64,000 nucleotides of DNA, from the NCBI GenBank assembly GCA_964649415.1, contig CAZYSK010000002.1:1-64000 (forward strand), in the 5' to 3' direction. Each line of letters begins with the position of its first letter. Positions within the stretch are counted from its first letter, which is position 1. This stretch comes from CAZYSK01 sp964649415 (GTDB lineage: Bacteria > Chloroflexota > Anaerolineae > B4-G1). Of the stretch, positions 52,488-62,222 are shown in pieces. Position numbers and translations under genes: made by a program. The notes under the pieces were generated by a model. It saw nothing but the letters and a program-made list of their open reading frames with translations. It searched no databases and was not told the origin of the DNA.

Positions 52488-52697
52488 ATGACGAGACGTT
52501 CATCTCGACGACCGAGCCGGCGGGTGTTGATGACGCGCGCACCGAAGCGGGGCACGCTGATCATCGCCTCCGTTCTGTACGTGATCGGCCTCTTCGGGGT
52601 CCTCGGCTTCTTCACCATTCCCGAGCCCTACCCCACCACCGCGCTGGCCGTCGCCGGCGGCCTGCTCATCCTCGGCGCGGTTCTGAGGGATCTGTAG
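52488..52697 (+). CDS. Small membrane protein
   Basis: 69 residues. Arg-rich start (RRSSRRPSRRVLMTRAPKRG), then two hydrophobic helices (about 23-43 and 48-66). No known family; co-transcribed with the DUF456 gene. Confidence 0.65.
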   Translation: MTRRSSRRPSRRVLMTRAPKRGTLIIASVLYVIGLFGVLGFFTIPEPYPTTALAVAGGLLILGAVLRDL

Positions 52698-52714
52698 GTG
52701 AAGCGCTTTATCTG

Positions 52715-52795
52715 AACCGCAAAGAACGCAAAGACCGCGAAGAAACCCGTTTCTAATTCTCTTGGCGCTCTTTGCGTGCTTTGCGCTAAGATGTG
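52715..52795. repeat. CGCAAAG-type inverted repeat region
   Basis: AACGCAAAGACCGCGAAG and, 45 bp on, CTCTTTGCGTGCTTTGCG form an inverted pair enclosing GAAACCCGTTTC. Could act as a terminator for the preceding operon. Confidence 0.6.
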
Positions 52796-52820
52796 GGTAA
52801 TCACCAGGTAGACGAATTCC

Positions 52821-52849
52821 TTGACACAGCGCTCGATCCGTGATAGGAT
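52821..52849 (+). promoter_or_regulatory. sigma70 promoter of leuS leader
   Basis: TTGACA (52821-52826), 17 bp, TAGGAT (52844-52849). Transcription would start near 52856, 16 nt ahead of the leader peptide and some 250 nt ahead of leuS. Confidence 0.85.
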
Positions 52850-52871
52850 GCGTGCAAGTGAGAAAAGTGCA

Positions 52872-52994
52872 ATGACGTTCCAGCCGGTCACCAGCGTTTC
52901 GAATAGCCCCCTTCGGGATGGGCTGTTCCTTCTGGAGCTTGAGCTTGAGGAGCTTGAGCTTGAGAAGGACCATTGCCCCTTGGGAGGACGCTGA
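52872..52994 (+). CDS. Leucine-rich leader peptide of leuS
   Basis: 40 codons from ATG 52872 to TGA 52992-52994, carrying nine leucines, seven of them crowded as LFLLELELEELELEK. Its last codons contain GGGAGG (52982-52987), complementary to the CCTCCC arm of the terminator at 53032. Ribosomes waiting on leucyl-tRNA would leave this segment free to form an antiterminator. The leucine run fits a gene that charges leucine. The upstream ribosome site is weak (GAGAAAAG), and the alternating CTTGAG codons might also be low-complexity DNA. Confidence 0.55.
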   Translation: MTFQPVTSVSNSPLRDGLFLLELELEELELEKDHCPLGGR

Positions 52995-53031
52995 CGCCGG
53001 CCTGGACGAGCCAACCCGTGCCGTGTACGAA

Positions 53032-53055
53032 GCCTCCCCCAGCGGGAGGCTTTTT
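53032..53055 (+). terminator. Attenuator hairpin before leuS
   Basis: GCCTCCC, loop CCAGC, GGGAGGC, then TTTTT: a rho-independent terminator in the leader, 55 bp ahead of the leuS initiation region. Confidence 0.8.
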
Positions 53056-53109
53056 GCTATCCATCCGCCACGACCGGCACGCATCAGCACGCATAAGGAG
53101 GATTCGAAA

Positions 53110-55676
<2,567 letters not shown>

Positions 55677-55741
55677 TCAGCGGCAGCGCGCGCCGGAGCG
55701 ACGCCTCCCGGCCCTATGTGGACCCAGGGACTCCCTGTGCC

Positions 55742-55770
55742 TTGTCCCTGAAGGCGAAAAGGTGTAGAAT
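55742..55770 (+). promoter_or_regulatory. sigma70 promoter of the wtpABC leader
   Basis: TTGTCC (55742-55747), 17 bp, TAGAAT (55765-55770), just upstream of the first riboswitch-like element. Confidence 0.7.
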
Positions 55771-55812
55771 ACCCCACAGTTGCACGAGAGATCCTTTCTC
55801 CGACTCAGCCGT

Positions 55813-55905
55813 CCTAAGGGCATTCGGGCGAGATCTTGCCTACGGAGGATGGGCGACAGGGTAGAGCTGGAAACGGCTCTGCCTCCCGTGCTTGGAAAGG
55901 AGAAT
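55813..55905 (+). ncRNA. Moco/Tuco-like riboswitch, copy 1
   Basis: Contains CCTAAGGGC, CTACGGAGGATGGGCGACAG, an AGCTG-GAAA-CGGCT stem with a GNRA tetraloop and CTCCCGTGCTTGGAAAGGAG. These parts and the order resemble the molybdenum/tungsten cofactor RNA motif, and the gene controlled encodes a tungstate/molybdate transporter. Identified by eye only. Confidence 0.65.
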
Positions 55906-55922
55906 GGACGACGGGCGGGGTT

Positions 55923-55962
55923 GCAAGCTGGCGTCCATCCTCCTCGATGGACGCCAGCTTGC
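55923..55962 (+). promoter_or_regulatory. 17-bp perfect hairpin between the two riboswitch copies
   Basis: GCAAGCTGGCGTCCATC, loop CTCCTC, GATGGACGCCAGCTTGC. No U tract, so it may be an expression platform part or a processing site rather than a terminator. Confidence 0.75.
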
Positions 55963-56002
55963 TGCGACTACAGCCGCATACGCTGATCTCCGACCCATCT
56001 CC

Positions 56003-56096
56003 CCTAAGGGCGCGCCAGCGTGGCCCGCCTACGGGGAATGGGCGACAGGGTGGAGCCGGAAACGGCTGCACCTCCCGTGCTTGGAAAGGAGATCCG
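56003..56096 (+). ncRNA. Moco/Tuco-like riboswitch, copy 2
   Basis: Tandem copy: CCTAAGGGC, CTACGGGGAATGGGCGACAG, AGCCG-GAAA-CGGCT, CTCCCGTGCTTGGAAAGGAG. Compared with copy 1 the tetraloop stem changes T-G to C-G and flanking bases vary together, which favours a conserved RNA. It lies 150 bp before wtpA. Confidence 0.68.
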
Positions 56097-56245
56097 AGGG
56101 GATGTGAGCCTGACCTCGTGGCGCTCCCATTCGCTCCCTTCCGGCGCGGGCATACGGAAGGGGGTGATGGAACGACACACATAACGTATACCGCGGCAAT
56201 TCAACACACCCGAATCCACATCAGCAACAAGGAGGAAAACTCACA

Positions 56246-57253
56246 ATGAATAAGCGAATGCTATGGACATTCGTAGTCCTGCTGGCCGTGCTGGCTCTGG
56301 TGGCCGGCTGTGGTCCCGCTGCGACCCCAGCACCGACCCAGGCACCGACGGCTGTCCCAGAGCCGCCCGCTCTGGAGGGCAAGTTGATCATCTTCCACGC
56401 CGGCAGCCTGACCTTGCCGGTGGATGAGTTGGCCAAGGCCTTCCAGGTCGAGCACCCCGACGTGACCTTCGAGACCGAGGCCTCCGGCAGCAACGACGCC
56501 GCCCGCAAGATCAGCGAACTGGAACGCGAGGCTGACCTCATGATGTCAGCCGACTACACCGTCATCGACAAGCTCCTCATCCCCGACTTCGCCGACTGGA
56601 ACGTCCAGTTCGCCCGCAACACGATGGTCATCGCCTACACCGACCAGTCCCAGTACGCCGACGAGATCAACGCCGACAACTGGTACGACGTCCTCACTCG
56701 CGATGGCGTGATCTACGGGCACTCCGAACCCGACGCCGATCCCTGCGGCTACCGCACCCTTCTCGTGTGGCAACTGGCCGAGAATCACTACGGCGTGCCC
56801 GGCCTGAGCGCCAAGCTCGACGAGCACTGCCCCCCCGAGAACGTGCGACCCAAGTCGGTGGAGCTGATCGCCCTCCTCGAATCTGGCGACATGGACTACG
56901 CCTGGGAGTATCGCTCCGTCGCCGTGCAGCACGGCATGAACTTCGTCGAACTGCCCGACGAGATCAACCTCAGCATGGTCGAACAGGCCGACTTCTACGG
57001 CCAGGCCTCGGTTGACATCGCCGGCAAGGAGCCGGGCACCACCATGGCCATGGTCGGCAAGCCTATCGTCTACGGCGTCACCATCCCCAAGAACGCGCCC
57101 AGCCCCGAACTGGCCCTGGCGTTCGTCGAGTTCCTCCTCGGTCCCGAGGGGCAGGCGATCATGGAGCAGCAAGGCCAGCCGCCCATCGTGCCACCCGTCT
57201 CCGCGGATCCTGACAAGCTACCCGCCGAACTGAAGGACGTCGTCGCACCGTAG
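56246..57253 (+). CDS. wtpA: Tungstate/molybdate-binding lipoprotein WtpA-like
   Basis: 335 residues. Lipoprotein signal: hydrophobic LLAVLALVAGC with lipobox Cys at about residue 22, then a Pro/Thr-rich spacer. The binding fold carries FHAGSLTLPVDELAKAF, EASGSNDAARKI, ADLMMSADYTVID, FARNTMVIAYT and PDADPCGYR, the WtpA/archaeal ModA pattern. It captures oxyanions outside the cell for the permease and ATPase that follow. ATG 56246 follows AAGGAGG. Confidence 0.9.
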   Translation: MNKRMLWTFVVLLAVLALVAGCGPAATPAPTQAPTAVPEPPALEGKLIIFHAGSLTLPVDELAKAFQVEHPDVTFETEASGSNDAARKISELEREADLMMSADYTVIDKLLIPDFADWNVQFARNTMVIAYTDQSQYADEINADNWYDVLTRDGVIYGHSEPDADPCGYRTLLVWQLAENHYGVPGLSAKLDEHCPPENVRPKSVELIALLESGDMDYAWEYRSVAVQHGMNFVELPDEINLSMVEQADFYGQASVDIAGKEPGTTMAMVGKPIVYGVTIPKNAPSPELALAFVEFLLGPEGQAIMEQQGQPPIVPPVSADPDKLPAELKDVVAP

Positions 57254-57289
57254 GGCTATGACACACCCGGGCCAAGGTGGCTCCGGGCA

Positions 57290-57355
57290 TCGTCCGCGGA
57301 CGCAAGATCAATGCCCGCGCCATCCTGGCGGCAAGATCGTGCGTCCGCGGACGTC
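57290..57355 (+). repeat. Family C repeat (CCGCGGACGCA) before wtpB
   Basis: GTCCGCGGACGCAAGATCAA and GTGCGTCCGCGGAC, an inverted arrangement of the unit that is tandem at 58171-58239. Confidence 0.75.
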
Positions 57356-57373
57356 ACATAGGAAGGCAAAGAC

Positions 57374-58165
57374 GTGAAAGAACTGTTCGCCGACAGACTG
57401 CGCGCATCGTTCGTCGTCCTTGGATTGCTACTCATTGTGTTCGTCGCCTGGCCGCTACTGCGGACGGTGACCGCGTCGGGCCCGGTCGTCCTGTGGCAGA
57501 CGCTACTGGACGAAGAGGTACGCGACTCGATCCTCCTGACCTTCCAATCCTCTCTCATCGCCACCGCTATTGCCTTTGTCTGCGGCGTGCCATTGGCCTA
57601 CCTTCTGGCTCGAGCGGATTTCCCCGGCAAGTGGCTGATCGAGGGCATCATCGACGTGCCCATCGTCGTCCCCCACTCGGCCGCCGGCATCGCCCTGCTG
57701 ATGACCTTCGGCAGGCGCACGCTGTTCGGGCGCGCGTTCGGCCTCTTCGGCATCAAGTTCGTCTCCGCCGCGCCAGGCATCGTCATCGCCATGCTCTTCG
57801 TCAGTCTCTCGCTGCTGGTCGACGCCGCGCGCGAGGGCTTCGAGGCGGTCGATCCTCGGCTCGAGCGGGTCGCCCGCACGCTGGGGGCGTCGCCGTGGCG
57901 GACTTTCTGGCGCATCTCCTTCCCATTGGCCTGGCGCAGTATCCTATCGGGCATCGTCCTGATGTGGGCGCGAGGGCTCAGCGAGTTCGGTGCCGTCGTC
58001 ATCCTGGCCTATCACCCGATGGTCGCACCCGTGCTGCTCTACGAGCGGTTCCTATCCTTTGGGCTAAAGTACTCCCGGCCGGTGGCAGCGCTGATGATCC
58101 TGATCTGCCTGTTCACGTTCGCCCTGCTGCGCGTGACCGCCGGACGCAAGCGGGGTGAGGCGTGA
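57374..58165 (+). CDS. wtpB: Tungstate/molybdate ABC transporter permease
   Basis: 263 residues, GTG start. About six membrane helices; the cytoplasmic coupling (EAA) loop reads ERVARTLGASPWRTFWRISF. Similar to ModB/WtpB; DVPIVVPHSAAGIALL is typical. It forms the channel dimer energised by the ATPase encoded downstream, whose start overlaps its stop. Confidence 0.9.
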   Translation: MKELFADRLRASFVVLGLLLIVFVAWPLLRTVTASGPVVLWQTLLDEEVRDSILLTFQSSLIATAIAFVCGVPLAYLLARADFPGKWLIEGIIDVPIVVPHSAAGIALLMTFGRRTLFGRAFGLFGIKFVSAAPGIVIAMLFVSLSLLVDAAREGFEAVDPRLERVARTLGASPWRTFWRISFPLAWRSILSGIVLMWARGLSEFGAVVILAYHPMVAPVLLYERFLSFGLKYSRPVAALMILICLFTFALLRVTAGRKRGEA

Positions 58166-59286
58166 TGGCCCGCGGACGCAAGACCAATGTCCGCGGACGC
58201 AGGGCCAATGTCCGCGGACGCAGGATCAATGTCCGCGGCTACCTGGAGGTCAAAGACCTGTGGATCGACCTGAAGGAGTTTCACCTGCGCGAGATTGACC
58301 TCGACGTCTGCGACGGTGAGTATTTCGTCATTCTCGGCCCGACCGGAGCCGGCAAGACGGTGCTTCTGGAGACCATCGCCGGGCTGTACCAGCCCCACAA
58401 AGGACGAATCCTGCTGGACGGCGACGACATCACCGCCGTCCCACCGGAGCGGCGAGGCATCGGCTTCGTCTACCAGGACTACATGCTGTTCCCCCACATG
58501 GACGTGGCCAGGAACATCGCGTTCGGACTCAGGAAGCGGGGCTTGGACCACAAGACCGTCGAAGAGCGCGTAAACGCCTTAAGCCACCTGCTCGGCATCG
58601 GCCACCTACTCCACCGCAGCCCCAGGACGTTGAGCGGCGGTGAGCAGCAGCGGGCAGCCCTGGCCCGGGCGTTGGTCGTCGAGCCCCGGCTCCTGCTGTT
58701 GGACGAGCCCCTGAGCGCTCTGGATCCGGAAACCCGGGAGGGCCTGCAACGCGAGTTGGCCCGCATCCATCGAGAACTGGGCACGACGACCCTCCACGTC
58801 ACGCACGACTTCGAGGAAGCCATCGCCTTGGGGGAACGCATCGCCGTCCTGAACAACGGGCATGTCGTGCAGGTGGGCTCGGCGGAGGATATCTTCCGCA
58901 AGCCCAACTCCGAGTTCGTAGCCCGCTTCGTCGGCGTGCGAAATGTCTTCCCCGGGGAGGTCCGTCCCGAGGATGAGAGCCACAAAGTGCTGCGCCTTGC
59001 CGGGGTGGACGTAGCCGTGGTGACCAACCTGGTGGGCGACGCGCACGGCTCCATCAGGCCGGAGGACATCCTCATCTCCAGGGAGCCGCTCCGCTCCAGC
59101 GCATTGAACTGCTTCCGCGGCCGCATCGCAGATGTGGCCAACAGAGGGTCCATCGTCTACGTCACCGTGCGTGTCCCGCCTGACTTCGTCTGCATGATCA
59201 CCAGGCGATCCCTCGAGGAGATGGCCTTGGAGGCAGGACAGGAGGTCTATGTCACCTTCAAAGCTTCCGCAGTCCACGTGTTCTAG
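58165..59286 (+). CDS. wtpC: Tungstate/molybdate ABC transporter ATPase
   Basis: 373 residues from ATG 58165 (GTG 58162 also possible). Walker A GPTGAGKT, signature LSGGEQQRAALARAL, Walker B LLLLDEPLSALD, His switch THDFEEA, then a C-terminal TOBE/Mop-like domain (SIRPEDILIS, GSIVYVTVRVPPD). The first 27 residues consist of three copies of a seven-residue unit (GRKTNVR, GRRANVR, GRRINVR) from a 21-bp tandem repeat before the usual start of the domain (YLEVKDLWIDL). Confidence 0.92.
   Translation: MARGRKTNVRGRRANVRGRRINVRGYLEVKDLWIDLKEFHLREIDLDVCDGEYFVILGPTGAGKTVLLETIAGLYQPHKGRILLDGDDITAVPPERRGIGFVYQDYMLFPHMDVARNIAFGLRKRGLDHKTVEERVNALSHLLGIGHLLHRSPRTLSGGEQQRAALARALVVEPRLLLLDEPLSALDPETREGLQRELARIHRELGTTTLHVTHDFEEAIALGERIAVLNNGHVVQVGSAEDIFRKPNSEFVARFVGVRNVFPGEVRPEDESHKVLRLAGVDVAVVTNLVGDAHGSIRPEDILISREPLRSSALNCFRGRIADVANRGSIVYVTVRVPPDFVCMITRRSLEEMALEAGQEVYVTFKASAVHVF
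58171..58239 (+). repeat. Family C: 21-bp tandem repeat, 3.3 units, in wtpC
   Basis: Units begin at 58171, 58192 and 58213 (CGCGGACGCARRRYCAATGTC), the last followed by CGCGGCT. All in frame. Confidence 0.92.
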
Positions 59287-59318
59287 ACGCCGCACGGACG
59301 TACTCGGTCCGCCCCCAC

Positions 59319-59347
59319 TTGACACCTTCCTGCCCCTCAGCTATCAT
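59319..59347 (+). promoter_or_regulatory. sigma70 promoter of xseA
   Basis: TTGACA (59319-59324), 17 bp, TATCAT (59342-59347). The start codon is at 59358, leaving a leader of only a few nucleotides. Confidence 0.82.
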
Positions 59348-59357
59348 ACGCCCCGTC

Positions 59358-60593
59358 ATGTTTGAGCAACTCAACCTCTTCAGTGGGCCGGCCTTCTCCG
59401 AGCCCTATACCGTCAGCCAACTCACCGGCCACGTCCGCCGCCTCATCGAGGGCGACCCTGAGCTGGGCGACGTGTGGGTCGAGGGCGAGGTCTCCAACTT
59501 CACCCGCGCCGCCTCCGGCCACTGCTACTTTACGCTCAAGGACGCGGGCGCGCAGATCCCCTGCGTGTTGTGGCGCAGCGTCGCCCAAGTGCAGAGCTAC
59601 CGGCCCGCAGGCGGCGACCTGGTGCTGATCCACGGGCGCGTGACCGTCTACGAGGCTGGCGGGCGCTACCAGCTCACCGTGGAGCAGATCCAGCCCTCGG
59701 GCGTGGGCACGCTCTACCTGGAGTTCGAGCGGCTCAAGGCCCGGCTGGAGGCGGAAGGGCTGTTCGCGCCGGAGCGCAAGCGCCCGTTGCCCCCCCTACC
59801 CCGTCGCATTGGACTCGTCACCTCCGTTGGCGCGGCCGCGTTGCGCGACATCCTCAACGTGCTCGGCCGCCGCTACCCGCTGGCCGAGGTGCTGCTCTCG
59901 CCCACGCTGGTGCAGGGGGACGAAGCCCCACCGCAGATCGTGGCCGCCATCGAGGCACTGAACGCGCTCACGGGCGAGGCGGCCGTGGACGTGATCATCG
60001 TCGCCCGCGGCGGCGGCAGCCTGGAGGACCTGTGGGCCTTCAACGACGAGCGTGTGGCCCGCGCCGTCGCCGCCTCCCGCGTGCCCGTCATCTGCGGCGT
60101 GGGGCACGAGACCGACTTCAGCCTGGCGGACTTTGCCGCCGACGTACGCGCCCCGACCCCTTCCGCCGCTGCGGAGCTGGTCGCACCTGACCGGCAGGAG
60201 TTGCGCGCGTCGGTGATGGGCTGCACAGGGGCACTGGTGGCCGCATTCACCGGGGAGATCGAGCGGCGACGCTGGAGACTGGCCGAACACGTACAGGCGC
60301 TGAAGCACCTCTCGCCGCAGGCACAACTGGCCCAGGCCCGCCAGCGCGTGGACGATCTGCTGGGTCGGGCCGCAGCCACCACGCACCATGACCTGACCCT
60401 GCGCCGCGAACGCCTGGCAGGGTTGGTGGGGCGGCTGGCGGGCGTCAGCCCGCTGGGGACGCTCGAACGGGGGTACGCCATCGTGCGCCAGCAGGAGACG
60501 GGTGCGCTCGTGCACGCCGTGGCCCAGGTCACCTCAGGGGACGCCCTCGACGTTCGGGTCTCAGACGGGTCCTTCGAGGTGGAAGCGAAGTGA
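59358..60593 (+). CDS. xseA: Exodeoxyribonuclease VII large subunit
   Basis: 411 residues. N-terminal OB fold (VSQLTGHVRRLIEGDPELGD, VWVEGEVSNF, FTLKDAGAQIPCVLW), then the nuclease domain with GLVTSVGAAALRDIL, IIVARGGGSLEDLWAFNDE and GHETDFSLADFAADVRAPTP. Degrades single-stranded DNA with the small subunit XseB, here encoded 1.35 kb downstream and not adjacent. No Shine-Dalgarno fits the very short leader, so translation may be leaderless. Confidence 0.95.
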   Translation: MFEQLNLFSGPAFSEPYTVSQLTGHVRRLIEGDPELGDVWVEGEVSNFTRAASGHCYFTLKDAGAQIPCVLWRSVAQVQSYRPAGGDLVLIHGRVTVYEAGGRYQLTVEQIQPSGVGTLYLEFERLKARLEAEGLFAPERKRPLPPLPRRIGLVTSVGAAALRDILNVLGRRYPLAEVLLSPTLVQGDEAPPQIVAAIEALNALTGEAAVDVIIVARGGGSLEDLWAFNDERVARAVAASRVPVICGVGHETDFSLADFAADVRAPTPSAAAELVAPDRQELRASVMGCTGALVAAFTGEIERRRWRLAEHVQALKHLSPQAQLAQARQRVDDLLGRAAATTHHDLTLRRERLAGLVGRLAGVSPLGTLERGYAIVRQQETGALVHAVAQVTSGDALDVRVSDGSFEVEAK

Positions 60594-61141
60594 CCGCTGC
60601 GTGCGGCCAACGCATCTCCGTGGTCGGCACCAGCGGGTCGGGCAAGACGAGCACGGCGAGCCAGATCGCCCGCCGGAGGGGGATCCAGCACGTGGAGCTG
60701 GACGCGCTCCACTGGGGACCGGATTGGACACCGGTCCCGCCCGACGTCTTTGGCGAGCGCGTCGTGCAAGCGACGAGCGGCGATGCCTGGGCCGTGGATG
60801 GCAACTACAGCCGGGTGCGCGACCTGGTCTGGAGCCAGGCGGACACCGTCGTCTGGCTGGACTACGCTTTGCCCGTGATCATGTGGCAACTGCTGCTGCG
60901 CACCGTGCGGCGGAGCGTGGCGCGGGAGGAGCTATGGAGTGGCAACCGAGAGTCGCTCGGGCGGGCGCTATTCAGCCGCGAATCCATCCTCCTGTGGGCG
61001 CTGCAGACGTACCGCAGAAGGAAAAGAGAATATCCCGTCCTGTTGAGCAAGCCCGAACACGCCCACCTCGCGGTCGTGCACCTGCGCTCCCCAAGGGAGA
61101 CGCGTGAGTGGCTGTCGGGCCTGACACCACTGGACGCCTAG
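60590..61141 (+). CDS. P-loop kinase-like protein (topology modulation/FlaR type)
   Basis: 183 residues, GTG start overlapping the xseA stop. Walker A VVGTSGSGKTSTA, HVELDALHWGPDWT, WAVDGNYSRVRD and ADTVVWLDY are the landmarks of the adenylate-kinase-related 'DNA topology modulation protein' group. The substrate is unknown. It separates xseA from xseB, and GTGA coupling suggests joint translation. Confidence 0.85.
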   Translation: MTAACGQRISVVGTSGSGKTSTASQIARRRGIQHVELDALHWGPDWTPVPPDVFGERVVQATSGDAWAVDGNYSRVRDLVWSQADTVVWLDYALPVIMWQLLLRTVRRSVAREELWSGNRESLGRALFSRESILLWALQTYRRRKREYPVLLSKPEHAHLAVVHLRSPRETREWLSGLTPLDA

Positions 61142-61159
61142 CGTCGAAAGGAGGCCAGC

Positions 61160-61816
61160 ATGTCCCAATCGCTACAGCTACAAAGGCGCCATTCCGATGG
61201 CGCGCAATCCGAACGGTCCGTTCACTCCGTCTACTTCGAGGAAGCCGGCAAGCAGAACACAGCCCGCACGCTAGAGATCGCCCGGCAGCGGGCTGAGGAA
61301 CTCGGCATCCAGACCGTGCTGGTCGCCACGACAGGAGGAGAGACGGGCGTCCAGGCTGCGCAACTGTTGCATAGACACGGCGGACGGGACGATGTCGGCG
61401 GACAGGACGATGTCCGCGTCATAGTCGTGACGCACGCCACCGGCTTCGGCGGCCCCAACACCCAGGAACTGACGGACGAGAACCGGGGGGCCATTGAAGC
61501 CGCCGGTGTGAAGATACTCACCTGTCAACACGCGCTGGGCGGTATCAGCCGCGCGGTGCGGAGGAAGTGGGGCACGTACGAGATCGACGAGATCGTGGCC
61601 CAGACGCTGCGCATCTTCGGCCAGGGGATGAAGGTCTGCGTCGAGATCGCGCTGATGGCAGCCGACGCCGGGTTGGTGAAGGTGGGCGAGCCGTGCATCG
61701 CCATCGCGGGCACCGGCCGGGGGGCCGACACGGCCGTCGTCCTCATCCCCGCCCACGTGCAGGACTTCTTCGATCTCCGCGTCATGGAGATACTGGCCAA
61801 GCCGAGGTTGGCCTAG
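61160..61816 (+). CDS. Pyruvate-kinase C-terminal-like domain protein
   Basis: 218 residues from ATG 61160 (AAAGGAGG). After a repeat-derived N-terminus (QLQRRHSDGAQSE, family A), the chain reads YFEEAGKQNTARTLEIARQR, VLVATTGGETG, THATGFGGPNTQEL and CIAIAGTGRGADTAVVLIPA, which resembles the stand-alone pyruvate kinase alpha/beta domain proteins found in archaea and bacteria. No catalytic barrel is present, so it is not an active pyruvate kinase. A second short repeat (GGRDDVGGQDDVR) interrupts the first loop. Confidence 0.72.
   Translation: MSQSLQLQRRHSDGAQSERSVHSVYFEEAGKQNTARTLEIARQRAEELGIQTVLVATTGGETGVQAAQLLHRHGGRDDVGGQDDVRVIVVTHATGFGGPNTQELTDENRGAIEAAGVKILTCQHALGGISRAVRRKWGTYEIDEIVAQTLRIFGQGMKVCVEIALMAADAGLVKVGEPCIAIAGTGRGADTAVVLIPAHVQDFFDLRVMEILAKPRLA
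61166..61209 (+). repeat. Family A repeat at the N-terminus of the 61160 gene
   Basis: CAATC at 61166 and 61205 (39 bp apart) flank CTACAAAGGCGCCATTCCGA TGGCGCG; 13 codons added in frame. Confidence 0.82.
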
Positions 61817-61940
61817 AGCTCGAAGGGCAGCAGGCCCACACTGATGCGCAAGGCCCGGTCTACCTGCTCCATCAGATCGTTGGGCAGCCGGCTGGCCAGC
61901 CGGCGCAGACGTGACTTGTCTATGGTGTAGATAGGAGTGT
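61813..61940 (-). pseudogene. MazF/PemK-type toxin C-terminal relic
   Basis: Minus strand, no start: IYTIDKSRLRRLASRLPNDL, MEQVDRALRISVGLLPFEL, TAG. This is the usual ending of MazF-type endoribonucleases. Its stop codon shares bases with the stop of the convergent gene. About 42 codons remain. Confidence 0.6.
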
Positions 61941-61943
61941 TGG

Positions 61944-62159
61944 ATGAGCGAAGATCTCACTTTCGAGCAGGCTTTCGCCGAACTGGAGGAAGCGATCCGC
62001 AAACTGGAGGCAGGAGGCCTGACGCTGGAGGAGAGCCTGGCCCTCTTCGAGCGCGGCCAGGCGTTGGCCGCGCAATGCAACGCCCAACTGGATCAGGCCG
62101 AGCTCAAGGTACGCCAACTGTCGCCCGAGGGCCCCGTCCCGTTCGAGCCCGAGGGGTAG
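61944..62159 (+). CDS. xseB: Exodeoxyribonuclease VII small subunit
   Basis: 71 residues, ATG 61944. FEQAFAELEEAIRKLEAGGL, LEESLALFERGQALA and CNAQLDQAELKVRQL match XseB over its full length. Partner of XseA. Convergent with murJ, 63 bp away. Confidence 0.93.
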   Translation: MSEDLTFEQAFAELEEAIRKLEAGGLTLEESLALFERGQALAAQCNAQLDQAELKVRQLSPEGPVPFEPEG

Positions 62160-62222
62160 TCCGACGTCGCTGCGCCCACGGCACTCCGGCAGACCTGCGT
62201 GCCTCACTACAAACGCGCCGGG

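Noticed and set aside
52856..53060. T-box riboswitch before leuS
   Set aside because: No AGGGTGGNACCGCG-type T-box sequence and no specifier loop could be found; a leader-peptide attenuator fits better.
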